From: Adenanthera pavonina
Taxonomy: Eukaryota > Streptophyta > Magnoliopsida > Fabales > Fabaceae
Direction of reading: 5' to 3'
DNA length: 64,000 nt
Assembly (NCBI GenBank): GCA_026686845.1
Contig: JAIVEN010000044.1
Coordinates: 186,001 to 250,000, forward strand
Shown here: positions 11,907-25,124 of the stretch, one piece after another
Layout of the letters: every line of letters starts with the position of its first letter
Numbering within the stretch: the first letter of the stretch is position 1
Notes under the pieces: generated by a model
The model's input: the letters and a program-made list of their open reading frames with translations, nothing else
What the model was told of the DNA's origin: nothing
The model's database searches: none
Translations under genes and position numbers: made by a program

Positions 11907-12941
11907 CTAAGCGAGGTAGGGAGTTTATGGGTCTTACTCACAACAAGTCGAGTCCAGTAGGATGAAACATGCACAACTCGGCCTCATCATCGCGCCATTT
12001 TGGCCAAACGATCCAACTTTATGAAAATACATTGAAAACCAAATGAAAACAGAAAATCTCTCGAAATTTACAGCACGAAGAGAGCTAGTGAGTTTATCCG
12101 ACATCCTCACACCAACTTGAGCCTTGGTTGATGAAATAAACACAATCGGATTCCGCTTTAACCTCATTTTGTTTGAAATTTTCAGGTTTCTAAACATTCA
12201 TCTGGAGGCTCTACGGAGGAGAATGCCACAAGATTTGGAATTTTACGCGACCTAGGGGGTTTATGCGGCTTACTCACAACAAGTCGAGTCCAGTTGGAAG
12301 AAACGTGCACAACTCGGCGTCATCATCACGCCATTTTGGCCAAACGATCCAACTTTATGGAAATGCATTGAAAAGCAAATGAAAATAGAAAATCTCTCGA
12401 AATTTGCAACACGAAGAGAGCTAGTGAGTTTATCCGACATCCTCACACCAATTTGAGCCTTGGTTGATGAAATAAACACAATCAGATTCCGCTTTAACCT
12501 CATTTTGTTTGAAAGTTCCAGGTTTCTAAACATTCATCTGGAGGCTCTACGGAGGAGAATGCCACAAGATTTGGAATTTTACGTGACCTAGGGAGTTTAT
12601 GCGCCTTACTCACAACAAGTCGAGTCCAGTTGGAAGAAACGTGCACAACTCGGCCTCATCATCGCGCCATTTTGGCCAAACGATCCAACTTTATGAAAAT
12701 GCATTGAAAAGCAAATGAAAACAGAAAATCTCTCGAAATTTGCAACACGAAGAGAGCTTGTGAGTTTATCCGACATCCTCACACCAATTTGAGCCTTGGT
12801 TGATGAAATAAACACAATTGGATTCCGCTTTAACCTCATTTTGTTTGAAATTTTCAGGTTTCTAAACATTCATCTGGAGGCTCTACGGAGGAGAATGCCA
12901 CAAGATTTGGAATTTTATGCGACCTAGGGGGTTTATGCGGC

Positions 12942-14190
12942 TTACTCACAACAAGTCGAATCCAGTAGGAAGAAACGTGCAAAACTCGGCCTCATCATCA
13001 CGCCATTTTGGCCAAACGATCCAACTTTATGAAAATGCATTGAAAAGCAATTGAAAACAGAAAATCTCTCGAAATTTGCAACACGAAGAGAGCTAGTGAG
13101 TTTATCCGACATCCTCACACCAATTTGAGCCTTGTTTGATGAAACAAACACAATCGGATTCCGCTTTAACCTCATTTTGTTTGAAAGTTCCATGTTTCTT
13201 AACATTCATCTGGAGCCTCTAAGGAGGAGAATGCCACAAGATTTGGAATTTTAAGCGACCTAGGGGGATTATGCGGCTTACTCACAACAAGACGAGTCCA
13301 GTAGGAAGAAACGTGCACAACTCGGCCTCATCATCACGCCATTTTGGCCAAACGATCCAACTTTATGCAAATGCATTGAAAAGCAAAAGAAATCATCAAA
13401 TCTTTCGAAATTTGCAACACGAAGAGAGCTAGTGAGTTTATCCGACATCCTCACACCAATTTAAGCCTTGGTTGATGACATAAACACAATCGGATTCCGC
13501 TTTAACCTCATTTTGTTTGAAAGTTCCAGGTTTCTAAATATTCATCTGGAGGATCTAAGGAGGAGAATGTCACAAGATTTGGAATTTTAAGCGACCTAGG
13601 GAGTTTATACGGGTTACTCACAACAAGTCGAGTCCAGTTGGATGAAATGTGCACAACTCGGCCTCATCATCGCGCCATTTTGGCCAAACGATCCAAGTTT
13701 ATGAAAATGCTATGAAAAGCAAAGGAAATCGGAAAATCTCACGAAATTTGCAACATGAAGTGAGCTAGTGCTTTTATCCGACATACTCACACCAATTTGA
13801 GCCTTGGTTGATGAGATGAACACAATCGGATTCCGCTTTAACCTGATTTTGTTCGAAAGTTCCAAGTTTCTAAACATTCATCAGGAGGCTCTAAGGAGGA
13901 CAATGCCACAAGATTTGAAATTCTAAGCGAGGTAGGGAGTTTATGCGGCTTACTCACAACAATTCGAGTCTAGTTCGAAGAAACGTGCACAATTCGGCCT
14001 CATCATCACACCATTTTGGCCAAACTATCCAACTTTATGAAAATGCATTGAAAAGCAAATGAAAACAGAAAATCTCTCGAAATTTTGCAACACGAAGAGA
14101 GCTAATGCTTTTATCCGAGATACTCACACCAATTTGAGCCTAGGTTGATGAGATGAACACAATCGGATTCCGTTTTAACCTGATTTTGTT
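12942..14190. repeat. Left flank of a 31-unit duplication (pairs with 23359-24607)
   Basis: The offset is 10417 bp (31 units + 1). Shared markers are CTTGTTTGATGAAACAAAC, GGGGGATTATG, ACAAGACGAGTCC, AAATCATCAAATC, GAATGTCACAAG, TTTATACGGGTTAC, TAGTTCGAAGAAACG, CAAACTATCC and AATGCTTTTATCCGAGATAC. Confidence 0.8.
13550..14185. repeat. 9-unit-offset duplicate of 16575-17210
   Basis: At an offset of 3025 bp both copies carry TTTATACGGGTTAC, then TAGTTCGAAG (13971 and 16996), CAAACTATCC, AAATTTTGCAAC and CTAATGCTTTTATCCGAGATAC. They part at CCGTTTTAACCTG versus CCGGTTTAACCTC. Confidence 0.72.
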
Positions 14191-14198
14191 CGAAAGTT

Positions 14199-16559
14199 CC
14201 AGGTTTCTACACATTCATCTGGAGGCTCTACGGAGGAGAATGCCACAAGATTCTGAATTTTAAGCGACCTAGGGAGTTTATGCGGCTTACTCACAACAAG
14301 TCGAGTCCAGTTGGAACAAACGTGCACAACTCGGCCTCATCATCACGCCATTTTGGCCAAACGATCCAAGTTTATGAAAATGTATTGAAAAGCAAAGGAA
14401 ATCGGAAAACCTCTCGAAATTTGCAACACGAAGAGAGCTAGTGAGTTTATCCGACATCCTCACACCAATTTGAGCCTTGGTTGATGACATAAACACAATC
14501 GGATTCCGCTTTAACCTCATTTTGTTTGAAAGTTCCAAGTTTCTAAACATTCATCTGGGGGCTCTACGGAGGAGAATGCCACAAGATTTGGAATATTAAG
14601 CGACCTAGGGAGTTTATGCGGTTTACTCACAACAAGTCGAGCCCAGTTGGAAGAAACGTGCACAACTCGGCCTCATCATCACGCCATTGTGGCCACACGA
14701 TCCAACTTTATGAAAATGCATTGAAAAGCAAAAGAAATCGGAAAACCTCTCGAAATTTGCAACACAAAGAGAGCTAGTGAGTTTATCCGACATCCTCACA
14801 CCAATTTGAGCCTTGGTTGATGAAATAAACACAATCGGATTCCGCTTTAACCTCATTTTGTTTGAAAGTTCCATGTTTCTAAACATTCATCTGGAGCCTC
14901 TAAGGAGGACAATGCCACAAGATATGGAATTCTAAGCGAGGTAGGGAGTTAATGCGGCTTACTCACAACAGTTCGAGTCCAGTAGGAAGAAACGTGCACA
15001 ATTCGGCCTCATCATCACGCCATTTTGGCCACACGATCCAAGTTTATGAAAATGCTATGAAAAGCAAATGAAAACAGAAAATCTCACGAAATTTGCAACA
15101 CGAAGAGAGCTAGTGCTTTTATCCGACATACTCACACCAATTTGAGCCTTGGTTGATGACATAAACACAATCGGATTCCGCTTTAACCTCATTTTGTTTG
15201 AAAGTTCCAGGTTTCTAAACATTCATCTGGAGGATCTACGGAGGAGAATGAGACAAGATTTGGGATTTTAAGCGACCTAGGTAGTTTATGCGGCTTACTC
15301 ACAACAATTCGAGTCTAGTTGGAAGAAACGTGCACAATTCGGCCTCATCATCACGCCATTTTGGCCACACGATCCAACTTTATGAAAATGCATTGAAAAG
15401 CAAATGAAAACAGAAAATCTCTCGAAATTTGCAACACGAAGAGAGCTAGTGAGTTTATCCGACATCCTCACACCAATTTGAGCCTTGGTTGATGAGATGA
15501 ACACAATCGGATTCCGCTTTAACCTGATTTTGTTCGAAAGTTCCAAGTTTCTAAACATTCATCAGGAGGCTCTAAGGAGGACAATGCCACAATATTTGAA
15601 ATTCTAAGCGAGCTAGGGAGTTTATGCGGCTTACTCACAACAATTCAAGTCGAGTTGGAAGAAACGTGCACAATTCGGCCTCATCATCATGCCATTTTGG
15701 CCAAACGATCCAACTTTATGAAAATGCTATGAAAAGCAAAGGAAATCGGAAAATCTCACGAAATTTGCAACATGAAGTGAGCTAGTGCTTTCATCCGACA
15801 TACTCACACCAATTTGAGCCTAGGTTGATGAGATGAACACAATCGGATTCCGCTTTAACTTGATTTTGTTCGAAAGTTCCAGGTTTCTACACATTCATCT
15901 GGAGGCTCTACGGAGGAGAATGCCACAAGATTCTGAATTTTAAGCGACCTAGGGAGTTTATGCGGCTTACTCACAACAAGTCGAGTCCAGTTGGAACAAA
16001 CGTGCACAACTCGGCCTCATCATCACGCCATTTTGGCCAAACGATCCAAGTTTATGAAAATGTATTGAAAAGCAAAGGAAATCGGAAAACCTCTCGAAAT
16101 TTGCAACACGAAGAGAGCTAGTGAGTTTATCCGACATCCTCACACCAATTTGAGCCTGGGTTGATGACATAAACACAATCGGATTCCGCTTTAACCTCAT
16201 TTTGTTTGAAAGTTCCAAGTTTCTAAACATTCATCTGGGGGCTCTACGGAGGAGAATGCCACAAGATTTGGAATATTAAGCGACCTAGGGAGTTTATGCG
16301 GCTTACTCACAACAAGTCGAGTCCAGTAGGAAGAAACGTGCACAACTCGGCCTCATCATCATGCCATTTTGGCCAAACGATCCAACTTTATGCAAATGCA
16401 TTGGAAAGCAAAAGAAATCGGAAAACCTCTCGAAATTTGCAACACGAAGAGAGCTAGTGAGTTTATCCGACATCCTCACACCAATTTAAGCCTTGGTTGA
16501 TGACATAAACACAATCGGATTCCGCTTTAACCTCATTTTGTTTGAAAGTTCCAGGTTTC
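14199..16559. repeat. 7-unit block duplicated from 6470-8830 (copy 2)
   Basis: Second copy at offset 7729. Small differences include ACACAAAGAGAGC versus ACACGATGAGAGC and GGAAAACCTC versus GGCAAATCTC. It occupies the interior of the 31-unit duplication described at 12942, replacing whatever was there before. Confidence 0.8.
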
Positions 16560-17870
16560 TAAATATTCATCTGGAGGATCTAAGGAGGAGAATGCCACAA
16601 GATTTGGAATTTTAAGCGACCTAGGGAGTTTATACGGGTTACTCACAACAAGTCGAGTCCAGTTGGATGAAATGTGCACAACTCGGCCTCATCATCGCGC
16701 CATTTTGGCCAAACGATCCAAGTTTATGAAAATGCTATGAAAAGAAAAGGAAATCGGAAAATCTCACGAAATTTGCAACATGAAATGAGCTAGTGCTTTT
16801 ATCCGACATACTCACACCAATTTGAGCCTTGGTTGATGAGATGAACACAATGGGATTCCGCTTTAACCTGATTTTGTTCGAAAGTTCCAAGTTTCTAAAC
16901 ATTCATCAGGAGGCTCTAAGGAGGACAATGCCACAAGATTTGAAATTCTAAGCGAGGTAGGGAGTTTATGCGGCTTACTCACAACAATTCGAGTCTAGTT
17001 CGAAGAAACGTGCACAATTCGGCCTCATCATCACGCCATTTTGGCCAAACTATCCAACTTTATGAAAATGCATTGAAAAGCAAATGAAAACAGAAAATCT
17101 CTCGAAATTTTGCAACACGAAGAGAGCTAATGCTTTTATCCGAGATACTCACACCAATTTGAGCCTAGGTTGATGAGATGAACACAATCGGATTCCGGTT
17201 TAACCTCATTTTGTTTGAAAGTTCCAGGTTTCTAAACATTCACCAGGAAGTTCTAGGGAGGACAATGCCACAAGATTTGGAATTTTACGTGACCTAGGGA
17301 GTTTATGCGGCTTACTCACAACAATTCGAGTCTAGTTGGAAGAAACGTGGACAATTCGGCCTCATCATCACGCCATTTTGGCCACACGATCCAACTTTAT
17401 GAAAATGCATTGAAAAGAAAATGAAAACAGAAAACCTCTCGAAATTTGCAACACGAAGAGAGTGAGTGAGTTTATCCGACATCCTCACACCAATTTGAGC
17501 CTTGGTTGATGACATAAACACAATCGGATTCCGCTTTAACCTCATTTTGTTTGAAAGTTCCAGGTTTCTAAACATTCATCTGGAGGATCTACGGAGGAGA
17601 ATGCCACAAGATTTGGAATTTTAAGCGACCTAGGGAGTTTATGCGGCTTACTCACAACAAGTCAAGTCCAGTTGGATGAAATATGCGCAACTCGACCTCA
17701 TCATCACGCCATTTTGGCCAAACGATCCAAGTTTATGAAAATGCTATGAAAAGCAAAGGAAATCGGAAAATCTCACGAAATTTGCAACATGAAGTGAGCT
17801 AGTGCTTTTATCCGACATACTCACACCAATTTGAGCCTTGGTTGATGAGATGAATACAATCGGATTCCGC
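16270..17870. repeat. Right flank of a 31-unit duplication (pairs with 26688-28288)
   Basis: The offset is 10418 bp. Shared markers are ATGCAAATGCATTG, CAATTTAA(G/A)CC, TTTATACGGGTTAC, TTTTGCAACACG, CACCAGGAAGTTCTAGGG, TTTTACGTGACC, GAAAAGAAAATG and GAGAGTGAGTGAG. Confidence 0.78.
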
Positions 17871-18518
17871 TTTAACCTGATTTTGTTCGAAAGTTCCAAG
17901 TTTCTAAACATTCATCAGGAGGCTCTAAGGAGGAGAATGCCATAATATGTGGAATTTTAAGCGACCTAGGGGGTTTATGCGGCTTACTCACAACAAGTTG
18001 AGTCCAGTTGGAAGAAACGTGCACAATTCGGCCTCATCATCATGCCATTTTGGCCAAACGATCCAACTTTATGAAAATGCTATGAAAAGCAAAGGAAATC
18101 GGAAAACCTCTTGAAATTTGCAACACGAAGAGAGCTAGTGAGTTTATCCGACATTGTCACACCAATTTGAGGCTTGGTTGATGACATAAACACAATCGAT
18201 TCCGCTTTAACCTTATTTTGTTTGAAAGTTCCAGGTTTCTAAATATTCATCTGGAGGATCTAAGGAGGAGAATGCCACAAGATTTGGAATTTTAAGCGAC
18301 CTAGGGGGTTTATGTGGCTTACTCACAACAAGTCGAGTCCAGTAGGAAGAAACGTGCACAACTCGGCCTCATCATCACGCCATTTTGGCCAAACGATCCA
18401 AGTTTATGAAAATGCTATGAAAAGCAAAGGAAATCGGAAAATCTCTCGAAATTTGCAAAATGAAGTGAGCTAGTGCTTTTATCCTACATACTCACACCAA
18501 TTTGAGCCTTGGTTGATG
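17628..18518. repeat. Block duplicated from 8890-9780 (copy 2)
   Basis: Second copy at offset 8738. It contains a 1-bp loss, CACAATCGATTCC near 18195 (usual CACAATCGGATTCC). Confidence 0.78.
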
Positions 18519-18907
18519 AGATGAACACAATCGGATTCCGCTTTAACCTCATTTTGTTTGAAAGTTTCAGGTTTCTAAACATTCATCTGGAGGCTCTACG
18601 GAGGAGAATGCCACAAGATTTGGAATTTTAAGCGACCTAGGGAGTTTATGCGGCTTACTCACAACAAGTCGAGTCCAGTTGGAAGAAACGTGCACAACTC
18701 GGCCTCATCATCACGCCATTGTGGCCACACGATCCAACTTTATGAAAATGCATTGAAAAGCAAAAGAAATCGGAAAACCTCTCGAAATTTGCAACACGAA
18801 GAGAGCTAGTGAGTTTATCCGACATCCTCACACCAATTTGAGCCTTGGTTGATGAAATAAACACAATCGGATTCCGCTTTAACCTCATTTTGTTTGAAAG
18901 TTCCATG

Positions 18908-19686
18908 TTTCTAAACATTCATCTGGAGCCTCTAAGGAGGACAATGCCACAAGATATGGAATTCTAAGCGAGGTAGGGAGTTAATGCGGCTTACTCACAA
19001 CAATTCGAGTCCAGTAGGAAGAAACGTGCACAATTCGGCCTCATCATCACGCCATTTTGGCCACACGATCCAAGTTTATGAAAATGCTATGAAAAGCAAA
19101 TGAAAACAGAAAATCTCACGAAATTTGCAACACGAAGAGAGCTAGTGCTTTTATCCGACATACTCACACCAATTTGAGCCTTGGTTGATGACATAAACAC
19201 AATCGGATTCCGCTTTAACCTCATTTTGTTTGAAAGTTCCAGGTTTCTAAACATTCATCTGGAGGATCTACGGAGGAGAATGAGACAAGATTTGGGATTT
19301 TAAGCGACCTAGGTAGTTTATGCGGCTTACTCACAACAATTCGAGTCTAGTTGGAAGAAACGTGCACAATTCGGCCTCATCATCACGCCATTTTGGCCAC
19401 ACCATCCAACTTTATGAAAATGCATTGAAAAGCAACTGAAAACAGAAAATCTCTCGAAATTTGCAACACGAAGAGAGCTAGTGAGTTTATCTGACATCCT
19501 CACACCAATTTGAGCCTTGGTTGATGAAATAAACACAATCGGATTCCGCTTTAACCTCATTTTGTTTGAAAGTTTCAGCTTTCTAAACATTCATCTGGAG
19601 GCTCTACGGAGGAGAATGCCACAAGATTTGGAATTTTGAGCGACCTAGGGAGTTTATGCGACTTACTCACAACAATTCGAGTCCAG
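18908..19686. repeat. Block duplicated from 10507-11285 (copy 2)
   Basis: Second copy at offset 8401. It parts from copy 1 where CCAGATGGAAG (19.68 kb) meets CCAGTAGGAAG. Confidence 0.78.
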
Positions 19687-19689
19687 ATG

Positions 19690-20620
19690 GAAGAAACGTG
19701 CACAACTCGGCCTCATCATCACGCCATTTTGGCCAAACGATCCAACTTTATGAAAATGCATTGAAAAGCAATTGAAAACAGAAAATCTCTCGAAATTTGC
19801 AACACGAAGAGAGCTAGTGAGTTTATCCGACATCCTCACACCAATTTGAGCCTTGTTTGATGAAACAAACACAATCGGATTCCGCTTTAACCTCATTTTG
19901 TTTGAAAGTTCCATGTTTCTTAACATTCATCTGGACCCTCTAAGGAGGAGAATGCCACAAGATTTGGAATTTTAAGCGACCTAGGTGGTTTATGTGGCTT
20001 ACTCACAACAAGTCGAGTCCAGTAGGAAGAAACGTGCACAACTCGGCCTCATCATCACGCCATTTTGGCCAAACGATCCAAGTTTATGAAAATGCTATGA
20101 AAAGCAAAGGAAATCGGAAAATCTCTCGAAATTTGCAAAATGAAGTGAGCTAGTGCTTTTATCCGACATACTCACACCAATTTGAGCCTTGGTTGATGAG
20201 ATGAACACAATCGGATTCCGCTTTAACCTGATTTTGTTCGAAAGTTCCAAGTTTCTAAACGTTGATCAGGAGGCTCTAAGGAGGACAATGCCACAAGATT
20301 TGAAATTCTAAGCGAGCTAGGGAGTTTATGCGGCTTACTCACAACAATTCGAGTCGAGTTGGAAGAAACGTGCACAATTCGGCCTCATCATCATGCCATT
20401 TTGGCCAAACGATCCAACTTTATGAAAATGCTATGAAAAGCAAAGGAAATCGGAAAATCTCACGAAATTTGCAACATGAAGTGAGCTAGTGCTTTTATCC
20501 GACATACTCACACCAATTTGAGCCTAGGTTGATGAGATGAACACAATCGGATTCCGCTTTAACTTGATTTTGTTCGAAAGTTCCAGGTTTCTACACATTC
20601 ATCTGGAGGCTCTACGGAGG
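19690..20620. repeat. 6-unit higher-order repeat (pairs with 21706-22636)
   Basis: At an offset of exactly 2016 bp the copies share GCAATTGAAAAC, CATCTGGACCCTC, TTTATGTGGC, GCAAAATGAAGTGAGC and AACGTTGATCAGG. They part near GATTCTGAATTTTAAGC versus GATTTGGAATTTTAAGT. Confidence 0.78.
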
Positions 20621-21705
20621 AGAATGCCACAAGATTCTGAATTTTAAGCGACCTAGGGAGTTTATGCGGCTTACTCACAACAAGTCGAGTCCAGTTGGAA
20701 CAAACGTGCACAACTCGGCCTCATCATCACGCCATTTTGGCCAAACGATCCAAGTTTATGAAAATGTATTGAAAAGCAAAGGAAATCGGAAAACCTCTCG
20801 AAATTTGCAACACGAAGAGAGCTAGTGAGTTTATCCGACATCCTCACACCAATTTGAGCCTTGGTTGATGACATAAACACAATCGGATTCCGCTTTAACC
20901 TCATTTTGTTTGAAAGTTTCAGGTTTCTAAACATTCATCTGGAGGCTCTACGGAGGAGAATGCCACAAGATTTGGAATTTTAAGCGACCTAGGGAGTTTA
21001 TGCGGCTTACTAACAACAAGTCGAGTCCAGTAGGAAGAAACGTGCACAACTCGGCCTCATCATCACGCCATTTTGGCCAAACGATCCAACTTTATGCAAA
21101 TGCATTGAAAAGCAAAAGAAATCATCAAATCTCTCGAAATTTGCAACACGAAGAGAGCTAGTGAGTTTATCCGACATCCTCACACCAATTTAAGCCTTGG
21201 TTGATGACATAAACACAATCGGATTCCGCTTTAACCTCATTTTGTTTGAAAGTTCCAGGTTTCTAAACATTCATCTGGAGCCTCTAAGGAGGAGAATGCA
21301 ACAAGATTTTGAAATTTAAGCGAGGTAGGGAATTTATGCGGCTTACTCACAACAATTCGAGTCTAGTTGGAAGAAACGTGCACAATTCGGCCGCATCATC
21401 ACGCCATTTTTGCCAAACGATCCAACTTTATGAAAATGCTCTGAAAAGCAAAAGAAATCAGAAAATCTCTCGAAATTTGCAACATGAAGAGAGCTAGTGA
21501 GTTTATCCGACATCCCCACACCAATTTGAGCCTTGGTTGATGAAATAAACACAATCGGATTCCGCTTTAACCTCATTTTGTTTGAAAGTTCCAGGTTTTT
21601 AAACATTCATCTGGAGGCTCTACGGAGGAGAATGCCACAAGATTTGGAATTTTACGTGACCTAGGGAGTTTATGCGGCTTACTCACAACAAGTCGTGTCC
21701 AGATG

Positions 21706-22636
21706 GAAGAAACGTGCACAACTCGGCTTCATCATCACGCCATTTTGGCCAAACGATCCAACTTTATGAAAATGCATTGAAAAGCAATTGAAAACAGAAA
21801 ATCTCTCGAAATTTGCAACACGAAGAGAGCTAGTGAGTTTATCCGACATCCTCACACCAATTTGAGCCTTGTTTGATGAAACAAACACAATCGGATTCCG
21901 CTTTAACCTCATTTTGTTTGAAAGTTCCATGTTTCTTAACATTCATCTGGACCCTCTAAGGAGGAGAATGCCACAAGATTTGGAATTTTAAGCGACCTAG
22001 GGGGTTTATGTGGCTTACTCACAACAAGTCGAGTCCAGTAGGAAGAAACGTGCACAACTCGGCCTCATCATCACGCCATTTTGGCCAAACGATCCAAGTT
22101 TATGAAAATGCTATGAAAAGCAAAGGAAATCGGAAAATCTCTCGAAATTTGCAAAATGAAGTGAGCTAGTGCTTTTATCCGACATACTCACACCAATTTG
22201 AGCCTTGGTTGATGAGATGAACACAATCGGATTCCGCTTTAACCTGATTTTGTTCGAAAGTTCCAAGTTTCTAAACGTTGATCAGGAGGCTCTAAGGAGG
22301 ACAATGCCACAAGATTTGAAATTCTAAGCGAGCTAGGGAGTTTATGCGGCTTACTCACAACAATTCGAGTCGAGTTGGAAGAAACGTGCACAATTCGGCC
22401 TCATCATCATGCCATTTTGGCCAAACGATCCAACTTTATGAAAATGCTATGAAAAGCAAAGGAAATCGGAAAATCTCACGAAATTTGCAACATGAAGTGA
22501 GCTAGTGCTTTTATCCGACATACTCACACCAATTTGAGCCTAGGTTGATGAGATGAACACAATCGGATTCCGCTTTAACTTGATTTTGTTCGAAAGTTCC
22601 AGGTTTCTACACATTCATCTGGAGGCTCTACGGAGG
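21706..22636. repeat. 6-unit higher-order repeat, second copy (pairs with 19690-20620)
   Basis: Copy at offset 2016. AACGTTGATCAGG (near 22276) also occurs near 9842. Confidence 0.78.
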
Positions 22637-23358
22637 AGAATGCCACAAGATTTGGAATTTTAAGTGACCTAGGGAGTTTATGCGGCTTACTCACAACAAG
22701 TCGAGTCCAGTTGGAAGAAACGTGCACAACTCGGCTTCATCATCACGCCATTTTGGCAAAACGATCCAACTTTATGAAAATGCATTGAAAAGCAAATGAA
22801 AACAGAAAATCTCTCGAAATTTGCAACACGAAGAGAGCTAGTGAGTTTATCCGACATCCTCACACCAATTTGAGCCTTGGTTGATGACATAAACACAATC
22901 GGATTCCGGTTTAACCTCATTTTGTTTGAAAGTTCCAGGTTTCTAAACATTCATCTGGAGGCTCTACGGAGGAGAATGCCACAAGATTTGGAATTTTAAG
23001 CGACCTAGGGAGTTTATGCGGTTTACTCACAACAAGTCGAGCCCAGTTGGAAGAAACGTGCACAACTCGGCCTCATCATCACGCCATTGTGGCCACACGA
23101 TCCAACTTTATGAAAATGCATTGAAAAGCAAAAGAAATCGGAAGACCTCTCGAAGTTTGCAACACGAAGAGAGCTAGTGAGTTTATCCGACATCCTCACA
23201 CCAATTTGAGCCTTGGTTGATGAAATAAACACAATCAGATTCCGCTTTAACCTCATTTTGTTTGAAAGTTTCAGCTTTCTAAACATTCATCTGGAGGCTC
23301 TACGGAGGAGAATGCCACAAGATTTGGAATTTTGAGCGACCTAGGGAGTTTATGCGGC

Positions 23359-24607
23359 TTACTCACAACAATTCGAGTCCAGATGGAAGAAACGTGAACA
23401 ACTCGGCCTCATCATCACGCCATTTTGGCCAAACGATCCAACTTTATGAAAATGCATAGAAAAGCAATTGAAAATAGAAAATCTCTCGAAATTTGCAACA
23501 CGAAGAGAGCTAGTGAGTTTATCCGACATCCTCACACCAATTTGAGCCTTGTTTGATGAAACAAACACAATCGGATTCCGCTTTAACCTCATTTTGTTTG
23601 AAAAATCCATGTTTCTTAACATTCATCTGGAGCCTCTAAGGAGGAGAATGCCACAAGATTTGGAATTTTAAGCGACCTAGGGGGATTATGTGGCTTACTC
23701 ACAACAAGACGAGTCCAGTAGGAAGAAACGTGCACAACTCGGCCTCATCATCACGCCATTTTGGCCAAACGATCCAACTTTATGCAAATGCATTGAAAAG
23801 CAAAAGAAATCATCAAATCTCTCGAAATTTGCAACACGAAGAGAGCTAGTGAGTTTATCTGACATCCTCACACCAATTTAAGCCTTGGTTGATGACATAA
23901 ACACAATCGGATTCCGCTTTAACCTCATTTTGTTTGAAAGTTCCAGGTTTCTAAATATTCATCTGGAGGATCTAAGGAGGAGAATGTCACAAGATTTGGA
24001 ATTTTAAGCGACCTAGGGAGTTTATACGGGTTACTCACAACAAGTCGAGTCCAGTTGGATGAAATGTGCACGACTCGGCCTCATCATCGCGCCATTTTGG
24101 CCAAACGATCCAAGTTTATGAAAATGCTATGAAAAGCAAAGGAAATCGGAAAATCTCACGAAATTTGCAACATGAAGTGAGCTAGTGCTTTTATCCGACA
24201 TACTCACACCAATTTGAGCCTTGGTTGATGAGATGAACACAATCGGATTCCGCTTTAACCTGATTTTGTTCGAAAGTTCCAAGTTTCTAAACATTCATCA
24301 GGAGGCTCTAAGGAGGACAATGCCACAAGATTTGAAATTCTAAGCGAGGTAGGGAGTTTATGCGGCTTACTCACAACAATTCGAGTCTAGTTCGAAGAAA
24401 CGTGCACAATTCGGCCTCATCATCACACCATTTTGTCCAAACTATCCAACTTTATGAAAATGCATTGAAAAGCAAATGAAAACAGAAAATCTCTCGAAAT
24501 TTTGCAACACGAAGAGAGCTAATGCTTTTATCCGAGATACTCACACCAATTTGAGCCTAGGTTGATGAGATGAACACAATCGGATTCCGTTTTAACCTGA
24601 TTTTGTT
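23359..24607. repeat. Left flank of the 31-unit duplication, second copy (pairs with 12942-14190)
   Basis: Copy at offset 10417. The first unit also resembles 19663-19926 and 21679-21942, so this unit type has been spread several times. Confidence 0.8.
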
Positions 24608-24968
24608 CGAAAGTTCCAAGTTTCTAAACATTCATCAGGAGGCTCTAAGGAGGACAATGCCACAAGATTTGAAATTCTAAGCGAGGTAGGGAGTTTATGC
24701 GGCTTACTCACAACAATTCGAGTCTAGTTGGAAGTAACGTGCACAATTCGGCCTCATCATCACGCCATTTTGGCCAAACGATCCAACTTTATGAAAATGC
24801 ATTGAAAAGCAAATGAAAAAAGAAAATCTCTCTAAATTTTGCAACACGAAGAGAGCTAGTGCTTTTATCCGACATACTCACACCAATTTGAGCCTAGGTT
24901 GATTAGATGTACACAATCGGATACCGGTTTAACCTCATTTTGTTTGAAAGTTCCAGGTTTCTAAACAT
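24560..24968. repeat. 12-unit-offset duplicate of about 28595-29003
   Basis: At an offset of 4035 bp both copies carry CCGTTTTAACCTG, TTGGAAGTAACGTG, CTCTCTAAATTTTGCAAC and GGTTGATTAGATG. The copies part at CACCAGGAAG versus CATCAGGAGG. Confidence 0.7.
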
Positions 24969-25124
24969 TCACCAGGAAGTTCTAGGGAGGACAATGCCAC
25001 AAGATTTGGAATTCTAAGCGAGGTAGGGAGTTAATGCGGCTTACTCACAACAATTCGAGTCTAGTTGGAAGAAACGTGCACAATTCGGCCTCATCATCAC
25101 GCCATTTTGGCCAAACGATCCAAC

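Larger units (their letters stand above)
10077..13210. repeat. Island of right-domain-type units inside the left domain
   Basis: The stretch starts sharply at 10077 with the block that is also at 55116. The unit at about 11926-12200 has TTTATGGGTCTTACTCAC with GTAGGATGAAAC, a combination otherwise typical of 42-64 kb. TTTTACGCGACC at about 12240 recurs near 52.6 and 53.9 kb. Between about 10.5 and 11.5 kb the stretch also contains left-domain units, so it is a mosaic and not a single block. Confidence 0.6.

Noticed and set aside
13971..13990. CENP-B-box-like motif around TAGTTCGAAGAAACG
   Set aside because: Compared with the known pattern (TTCG, four bases, A, two bases, CGGG), only the TTCG and A positions fit; the CGGG part is missing. 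The TTCG form is also present in only a few units.
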